NCBI GenBank assembly: GCA_949285255.1
Contig: CASDXV010000002.1
Location: forward strand, 62,001-126,000
Direction of reading: 5' to 3'
Origin: an uncultured bacterium
GTDB taxonomy: Bacteria > Cyanobacteriota > Vampirovibrionia > Gastranaerophilales > Gastranaerophilaceae
DNA length: 64,000 nucleotides
Part shown: in pieces, positions 59,123-64,000 of the stretch
Numbering within the stretch: position 1 is the first letter of the stretch
Layout: every line of letters starts with the position of its first letter
Translations under genes and position numbers: made by a program
Notes under the pieces: model-generated
The model's input: only the letters and a program-made list of their open reading frames with translations
What the model was told of the DNA's origin: nothing
Databases searched by the model: none

Positions 59123-61519
59123 ATGCTAAGAGTAACCCCTTATGGTTTTACAGGCAAAGTAAATTTTGGCTCAAAGCGCAAAGAGCAATACCAAAGCAAC
59201 CCTTATCAGGATGATAGAATACAAAAAGAGAGAAATATTTTAACCTCGGCTGATGCGCTTTTATTGTACAGTGCAACAATAAACTCAAAAACAAGAGAAA
59301 TGCTGCAGGAACTTCAAGCAATTGCAGCTAAAGGTTATCCTCGAAACGAACTTAGCGAGCTTGAGTATAAAGCAATTGAAGCATCAAGAAATATCCCTGT
59401 GCCTGTTGAATTCCCAAACCATCCTCTTAGTATATGGGGCGGCTTGTATCTTGATTTGCAGGACGACTTAAAACTCCCATCTTCAACAAAATCAATGATA
59501 ACAAGAGATATTGCAAAAGTTCTAAACGGTGAAACAAAGCCTGATGAAATTACAGACCCTAACGTCTGGTCCATAAGTTACGAGTACACCAACCCTGTCG
59601 GCGGACAAACTGATATTGCCCGTGAAGCTCCCGTAGCGCTAAATAAAGCAGGAGTAAATACAATCGCCATTTCTCCGATGTTTAAAATGAGCGTAAATTC
59701 AAAACCCGTTAATTACCTGAAAAAAGAAGACGGCAAACTCTATTACATAACTCCAAACAATAAAACTCAAGTTGAAAAAGTATATGAAGGAGAATTAAAA
59801 ACCGGCGATAGGGTTGATAAATTAAGTGTATACTACGGTGAATTCGGCCCTGACAAACAAAAGACACTGTTTTTATATGATGATGATATGTTTGACTTTG
59901 GCGACACCAATACCGCTATGGTATATCAAGACTTGCCTCACAGCCCTGAGAGGGTTCGTATGGCACAGTTTAATAATATGACATATGAACTTTTGGCAAA
60001 AGCAAAAGACGGAGAGGTTAAACTGCCTGACGGACAAGAACTGCCTGCGCCCGATAAACTTATAGCCCATGAAGCCTGGCAGTCAGCGGGTCTTTTGTGC
60101 AAAATGCGCCTGTACTCGCGCGCTGAAGATTCAATACACACAAGAAGAAAGGCAACTACGGACTACTTAAGAAACCTTGCAAACAATACTTCCGTTATTG
60201 TCCACAACTTAGGAGATGGCTATCAGGGTCAAAGCTGGGATAAAAATGCTATGCAGGGCTACTTTAATACCCTATACAACGACTTTGCAAGAGATATAGT
60301 ATTAAACAGTTGTATAGCAGATGTCGGAAACAGACAGTTCTTGCTTTTTGGCTCACCCTCTCAAAGAATAGGCTTCTATGAAGATGTACTAAATCCGGCT
60401 CATGCCGCAACAGTACTATCTACAAGCATTGGCCCAGTTTCTCAGGGATATAGATTTGAGCTTGTAAACAAAGGTCTGTCCTCTAAACTTGATACCATAG
60501 TTAAAATAAAAGACGACAGAGGTTCACTTGATGTTTATCCTAACGGTGTTGATAAAAAACCCCTTGCAGCAACAAAAGAAAATGTTTCACAGGTAAATAA
60601 CGACTTGGGTCAAAGACTGGAAGAAATATTCGGTAAAAAAGTAAAAGTTCAACCCTATCTTGAAACATACGACCAAGATATTGATACAATTGATAAGACC
60701 TCTTTTGCAAGGAAAAAACAGTACAATGCAAGGCTTACAAGAGGCTTATTGCTTGACGCCGCAAAAAACAACTCTATACCGACTCCTCTAATTCACGGCT
60801 TTAAAGCCCCTGATTTTTACGAGGGAGAGTATGGAATTGACATTGATAATATCAATGCAACAACTCCCATATTTACCATGGCAAGCCGCCTTGATAATCA
60901 AAAGGGCTTTGACACAATGATTGACGCGTATTCAAAGCTCGTTAAAAACTACAAGGAAAATGACCCCAAAATGCCCGTACTTTTAATATCGGGAGGCGGG
61001 GATAAAAACCTTGCTAATTACATTCAAGCAAAAAAAGATGAACTTGGCACACTTGGTAAGAGAATTTTATTCACACAAAACCGTATTTCAAACTCAGGAT
61101 TACTTTTGTTGAATATGACAACAAGAAACTGCATGCCATCTGACTTTGAACCTTATGGAATATCAGAACTTAAAGGGCTCTACGCAGGCTCTCATGTTAT
61201 AGCAACAGAGGTGGGCGGTATGAAATCTGACGGAGAAATTTCAAGAAAAATATACTCATATGATGGCTACGGTGCAGACAAGGCTAACGCCATAACCGTT
61301 AAAGACTATGAGTTTATGTGTTTAGCTCCTGATGGCGAAAAGGCCTCAATAAGAGAACGCAACTCACAAAAACTCTATAAAGCTATGCAAAAAGACATTA
61401 ATTTAAGCAAAGATGAATCAATCTCTATGGATTTAAATGCACTTAAAACAGATGTAAGCTGGGATAAGGGTGCTATTCAAAACTATATGGATAAAATGAA
61501 AATAAAAATAAGCAAATAA
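59123..61519 (+). CDS. GT5 glycogen/starch-synthase-like glycosyltransferase with N-terminal extension
   Basis: 798 residues against about 480 for bacterial GlgA. The first 150 residues are an extension of unknown fold starting MLRVTPYGFTGKVNFGSKRK. GT5 features follow: YTNPVGGQTDIAREAPVALN (about 155-174; the usual donor loop is K-x-GGLGDV), LIHGFKAP, TMASRLDNQKGFD (R-x-x-x-QKG), and the C-terminal CMPSDFEPYGISELKGLYAG acidic motif with EVGGMKSDGE. It should transfer glucosyl units from ADP- or UDP-glucose to a glucan. The lost lysine of K-x-GGL is unusual and may alter donor binding. GAGGA precedes the ATG. A terminator follows at 61524. Confidence 0.8.
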   Translation: MLRVTPYGFTGKVNFGSKRKEQYQSNPYQDDRIQKERNILTSADALLLYSATINSKTREMLQELQAIAAKGYPRNELSELEYKAIEASRNIPVPVEFPNHPLSIWGGLYLDLQDDLKLPSSTKSMITRDIAKVLNGETKPDEITDPNVWSISYEYTNPVGGQTDIAREAPVALNKAGVNTIAISPMFKMSVNSKPVNYLKKEDGKLYYITPNNKTQVEKVYEGELKTGDRVDKLSVYYGEFGPDKQKTLFLYDDDMFDFGDTNTAMVYQDLPHSPERVRMAQFNNMTYELLAKAKDGEVKLPDGQELPAPDKLIAHEAWQSAGLLCKMRLYSRAEDSIHTRRKATTDYLRNLANNTSVIVHNLGDGYQGQSWDKNAMQGYFNTLYNDFARDIVLNSCIADVGNRQFLLFGSPSQRIGFYEDVLNPAHAATVLSTSIGPVSQGYRFELVNKGLSSKLDTIVKIKDDRGSLDVYPNGVDKKPLAATKENVSQVNNDLGQRLEEIFGKKVKVQPYLETYDQDIDTIDKTSFARKKQYNARLTRGLLLDAAKNNSIPTPLIHGFKAPDFYEGEYGIDIDNINATTPIFTMASRLDNQKGFDTMIDAYSKLVKNYKENDPKMPVLLISGGGDKNLANYIQAKKDELGTLGKRILFTQNRISNSGLLLLNMTTRNCMPSDFEPYGISELKGLYAGSHVIATEVGGMKSDGEISRKIYSYDGYGADKANAITVKDYEFMCLAPDGEKASIRERNSQKLYKAMQKDINLSKDESISMDLNALKTDVSWDKGAIQNYMDKMKIKISK

Positions 61520-61523
61520 CAAA

Positions 61524-61550
61524 AAACCCGCCCTAAAAGCGGGTTTAATT
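61524..61550. terminator. Hairpin terminator between convergent genes
   Basis: AAACCCGC (61524-61531) pairs with GCGGGTTT (61539-61546) around a CCTAAAA loop. T-rich on the right and an A-run on the left, so it may act in both directions. Confidence 0.7.
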
Positions 61551-61760
61551 TTATCTTAAGACACGACGAACATCCGCACAGGGCATTGCCGTTGTGTAGA
61601 TTACAAAGTCATTGAGAGGGGTCATGTATTTTCTTAAAAATTCCTTGTTTTTAATGGGTTCATAACAAACAGTTGAGGGTAGAATTCCTTTCAAATACTC
61701 AACCAGTTCTCTCTGCTCATCCGTTTTGGAATAATCATCGAGTACTTTTACAATATTCAT
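61551..61760 (-). CDS. Small hypothetical protein
   Basis: 69 residues with no recognised family: MNIVKVLDDYSKTDEQREL, then a hydrophobic-charged C-terminal part with one CADVRRVLR tail. It is soluble by composition. The frame is bounded by a terminator on one side and a 90-bp AT-rich gap on the other, and no clear ribosome site is seen. Coding status is likely but not certain. Confidence 0.5.
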   Translation of the reverse strand: MNIVKVLDDYSKTDEQRELVEYLKGILPSTVCYEPIKNKEFLRKYMTPLNDFVIYTTAMPCADVRRVLR

Positions 61761-61852
61761 AACATGCTGAGTTTAACGCTTTTTAAAGTCAAACTCATCA
61801 TGTTTTATTAAAAATTTTACACAACTTTATAAAAAATTACAAAAGTATATAT

Positions 61853-62224
61853 TCAGTTAATAACAGCTATAACCGTGGCAGCCGCAAAAGTGTCCGTATG
61901 CGATAGCGAAACCTTAAAAGAGAGGTTATCGCCTCTTTTTTTACCTATAAGGTTAATTTTAGGCGCTCCGGAGGGAAGATTTTCTACCTCAAAGTCACGA
62001 CAAAAATACCCGTCTACTCCAAGAGAGTGCAGAGCCTTAACACAGGCCTCTTTAGCGCAATATCTGGCACACAGGTGCTGGGCAAAATTTTTTGTCCTGT
62101 AGGAATACTCTATTTCTTTTTTTGTAAAAATTTTATTTATAAAAGGGTCGTCCTTTTGGGTATATTTTTTGAAACGCTCAACATTTTCAACATCTATACC
62201 AAGACCTAAATTTTCTAACTTCAT
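61853..62224 (-). CDS. acpS: Holo-[acyl-carrier-protein] synthase
   Basis: 123 residues, typical size. Transfers 4'-phosphopantetheine from CoA to ACP. N-terminal LGIDVENVERFKK with the Mg-binding aspartate, the CARYCAKEACVKALHSLG segment with the second acidic ligand (KEAxxKAL), and SLSHTDTFAAATVIAV at the C-terminus. It is 9 bp downstream of the isocitrate dehydrogenase gene on the same strand. Confidence 0.95.
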   Translation of the reverse strand: MKLENLGLGIDVENVERFKKYTQKDDPFINKIFTKKEIEYSYRTKNFAQHLCARYCAKEACVKALHSLGVDGYFCRDFEVENLPSGAPKINLIGKKRGDNLSFKVSLSHTDTFAAATVIAVIN

Positions 62225-62233
62225 AATACACTT

Positions 62234-63238
62234 TTATCCGAGATTTTTAATTATTTCATCCCTAAATTCGGTAGTTTTTGCACTTCCGCCCAAATCAGAA
62301 GTTAAAACCCTGCCCTCACGAAGTGTTTTAAAAAGAGCATCCTCAAGTTTTTTTGCAATTTCAAACTCACCTAAGTGCTTTGTCATCTCAATAGCACTCA
62401 ACAAAAGCGCCGTAGGGTTGGCTAAATTTTTACCTTTAATATCAGGGGCACTGCCATGCACAGGTTCAAAAACCGCACAATCAAGCCCGATATTAGCCCC
62501 CTGAGCTACACCTAAACCGCCTATTAAACCGGCGCAAAGGTCAGAAACTATATCACCATACAGGTTGGGCAGAACCAAAACATCAAACTGCGAGGGGTTT
62601 TGCACAAGCTGCATACAAAGATTATCTACAAGAATTTCTCTTGGAGTAATGTCGGGGTATTCTTTTGCAACTTCTCTAAAACATTCTAAAAACAACCCGT
62701 CAGCGAGTTTGCAGATATTTGCCTTGGTAACTGCGCAAACTTCACTTCTGTTGTTTTTAACCGCATAGTCAAACGCCCATTTACAAATTCTTGTTGAGCC
62801 CTGACGGGTGATTAGTTTTATACCCTCAACCCTGTCATCATTTATTTTATTTTCTATGCCTGCGTATAAATCTTCGGTATTTTCCCTAACTACAACTAAA
62901 TCTACATCACTAAATGGTGTTTTTACACCTGGTAGATTTTTTGAGGGTCTTAAATTCGCAAACAAATCAAGTTCGCGTCTTAATTGAACATTTACCGAAC
63001 GAAAACCCTTACCGATAGGAGTTGTTACAGGGGCTTTAAGAGCGACTTTATTTTTTCTTATTGATTCAAGCACGCGATTTGGCAGAGGAACGCCCTCTTT
63101 TTGAACAACGTCAGCGCCTGCGGTTTGCAAGTCCCAGTTAATTTTTAAACCTGCAGCGTCTAAAATTTTTACAACCGCATCTGATATTTCAGGGCCAATG
63201 CCATCCCCGTTAATTAAAGTTACATTATACAAGGTCAA
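62234..63238 (-). CDS. NAD-type isocitrate dehydrogenase (decarboxylating dehydrogenase family)
   Basis: 334 residues of the isocitrate/isopropylmalate dehydrogenase family. GDGIGPEI at the N-terminus, FRSVNVQLRRELDLFANLRP (substrate loop with the serine and arginines), VRENTEDLYAGIE, VDNLCMQLVQNP, LPNLYGDIVSDLCAGLIGG and FEPVHGSAPDIKGKNLANPT. The S-x-N-x-x-L-R loop and ENTEDLYAG favour NAD-dependent isocitrate dehydrogenase over isopropylmalate dehydrogenase, and it is shorter than NADP-type IDH. It overlaps the aconitase-type small subunit gene by 14 bp. Substrate assignment is inference; homoisocitrate or isopropylmalate remain possible. Confidence 0.8.
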   Translation of the reverse strand: MTLYNVTLINGDGIGPEISDAVVKILDAAGLKINWDLQTAGADVVQKEGVPLPNRVLESIRKNKVALKAPVTTPIGKGFRSVNVQLRRELDLFANLRPSKNLPGVKTPFSDVDLVVVRENTEDLYAGIENKINDDRVEGIKLITRQGSTRICKWAFDYAVKNNRSEVCAVTKANICKLADGLFLECFREVAKEYPDITPREILVDNLCMQLVQNPSQFDVLVLPNLYGDIVSDLCAGLIGGLGVAQGANIGLDCAVFEPVHGSAPDIKGKNLANPTALLLSAIEMTKHLGEFEIAKKLEDALFKTLREGRVLTSDLGGSAKTTEFRDEIIKNLG

Positions 63239-63740
63239 AATCTCCGTGTTTTTTCAAGTGTTCAATTAGTCCGCCGTCATTTAAAAGTTTAATCATAACA
63301 TCGGGCAGAGGAGTAATTTTAAGCGTTTCACCTTTTGTAAGGTTCTTTAATACACCGCCTTTTGCATCAAGCTCAAGCTCATCGCCCGCATCGATATTAT
63401 CCGTGTTGCATTCAATAGCCAAAAGCCCTATGTTAATTGCATTTCTGTAGAAAATTCTTGCAAAACTTTTTGCAATAACAGCGCCCACTCCAGCAATTTT
63501 AATAATCTGAGGAGCATGCTCACGAGATGAACCTAGTCCAAAGTTATTTCCCGCTACTACAAAATCTCCCTTTTGCATTTTTGAGGCAAATTCAGGGTCA
63601 GCATCCTCAAGCACATGTTTTGAAAACTCTTCAAGGTTGCTTCTTAAATGAAACAATCTGCCGGGGGCAATATGGTCGGTTGAGATATTATCACCAAACT
63701 TAAAAGCGCGTCCTTTTTTTATTTCCCCGATATTTCCCAT
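63225..63740 (-). CDS. Aconitase-family small (swivel) subunit, LeuD-like
   Basis: 171 residues, the swivel domain that pairs with a separate [4Fe-4S] large subunit. Motifs are FGDNISTDHIAPGR, GNNFGLGSSREHAPQII and the substrate-specificity region ARIFYRNAINIGL. The family comprises isopropylmalate isomerase (LeuD), homoaconitase and two-subunit aconitase. Its partner here is an isocitrate-dehydrogenase-like gene, which hints at a two-subunit aconitase feeding 2-oxoglutarate synthesis. The large subunit is not in the window. GGAGGT precedes the ATG. Confidence 0.82.
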   Translation of the reverse strand: MGNIGEIKKGRAFKFGDNISTDHIAPGRLFHLRSNLEEFSKHVLEDADPEFASKMQKGDFVVAGNNFGLGSSREHAPQIIKIAGVGAVIAKSFARIFYRNAINIGLLAIECNTDNIDAGDELELDAKGGVLKNLTKGETLKITPLPDVMIKLLNDGGLIEHLKKHGDFDLV

Positions 63741-63804
63741 TAATTTTACCTCCAGAATACTTTAATTTTCTTAACTATTATAATACAAATATCGAATTTT
63801 ATAC

Positions 63805-63810
63805 TATAAT
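63805..63810 (+). promoter_or_regulatory. -10 element of tyrA (leaderless)
   Basis: TATAAT ending 6 nt before the ATG at 63817, no Shine-Dalgarno sequence between. Confidence 0.6.
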
Positions 63811-63816
63811 ATTAAC

Positions 63817-64000
63817 ATGTTAAAAATCGCAGTTATTGGTTTAGGGTTGATAGGCGGTTCAATATTAAAATCGCTCAGTCAGAGTGATTGGGAAATCGCC
63901 GCTATTTCAAAATCGAGTTACGACAAAGCAAAAAGCTTCACGCCTTACGCTTCGGATATGATTGAAGACACTAGAGGCGCAGATGTAGTTTTTGTCTGCT
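63817..64000 (+). CDS. tyrA: Prephenate/arogenate dehydrogenase (5' part only)
   Basis: 61 codons from the ATG to the window edge. The N-terminus LKIAVIGLGLIGGSILKSL is the NAD-binding Rossmann motif GxGLIGGS that is almost diagnostic for TyrA, followed by ISKSSYDKA at the second strand and ADVVFVC at the fourth. It would make 4-hydroxyphenylpyruvate or tyrosine from prephenate or arogenate. It is divergent from the aconitase-family gene. The rest lies outside the window. Confidence 0.8.
   Translation, partial: MLKIAVIGLGLIGGSILKSLSQSDWEIAAISKSSYDKAKSFTPYASDMIEDTRGADVVFVC

Noticed and set aside
62234-63740. Firm leuB-leuD call
   Set aside because: The dehydrogenase loops resemble NAD-isocitrate dehydrogenase more than LeuB, and no other leucine gene is in view, so symbols were left blank.

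Overview
This is 64 kb of an AT-rich bacterial chromosome with a diderm (LPS-making) cell plan, flagella, a sodium-pumping biotin decarboxylase and a fermentative-looking carbon metabolism. The combination of lpxI/lpxB/lptC/lptA, flagellar rod genes, an oxaloacetate-decarboxylase-type Na+ pump, Mini-III RNase and several lineage-specific proteins fits a gut member of the non-photosynthetic cyanobacterial relatives (Vampirovibrionia/'Melainabacteria', order Gastranaerophilales). That assignment is inference; there is no rRNA gene in the window.

Layout. 1-2523: end-truncated large HD-domain protein. 2567-13383: a surface-polysaccharide island with two divergent FkbM-type methyltransferases, a glycerol-3-phosphate cytidylyltransferase (TagD type), three CDP-glycerol glycerophosphotransferase-like enzymes (two carrying extra domains), a GT4-type glycosyltransferase and an alpha/alpha-toroid-methyltransferase fusion. 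It predicts a methylated glycerol-phosphate-containing surface polymer in a cell that also makes lipid A. 13466-15992: a compact BcgI-like restriction-modification pair next to initiator tRNA-fMet. 16341-21822: lptC-lptA-lpxI-lpxB-pgsA-trmL-nnrD operon. 21823-22253: non-coding GC-rich repeats. 22254-23760: rmuC, tRNA-Arg and tRNA-derived repeat debris. 23782-28466 (minus): ldcA-birA-oadG-oadA-oadB, a Na+-translocating decarboxylase made together with its biotin ligase. 28522-33389: dnaX, a NrtR-like Nudix regulator, a REC/GGDEF-like/REC protein with a minimal histidine kinase, and Mini-III. 33509-40403: an orphan glycine-zipper protein, an MFS exporter, a pyruvate-decarboxylase-family enzyme, a polyprenyl-phosphate-type GT2 and a membrane-anchored lytic transglycosylase. 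40404-46188 (minus): PLP decarboxylase, deoB, fliK-like, two rod/hook genes, flgB, flgC. 46216-58982: ligA, SIMPL protein, SNF2 helicase, dnaE, small membrane protein, a putative structured small RNA, DUF815 ATPase, ilvC, fliN. 59123-64000: GT5 glycogen/starch-synthase-like enzyme, acpS, an NAD-type isocitrate dehydrogenase with an aconitase-family small subunit, and the start of tyrA.

Three observations stand out. First, at least ten genes have a -10 hexamer ending exactly 6-7 nt before the ATG with no Shine-Dalgarno sequence, so leaderless mRNAs appear common here. Second, 56209-56358 holds a complete small transcription unit (TTTACA-N17-TATAAT promoter, a 26-bp palindrome, a predicted pseudoknot and an intrinsic terminator) with no open reading frame; I do not recognise its class. 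Third, the polysaccharide island combines teichoic-acid-type chemistry with a recurring small Rossmann-like module found both fused and free.
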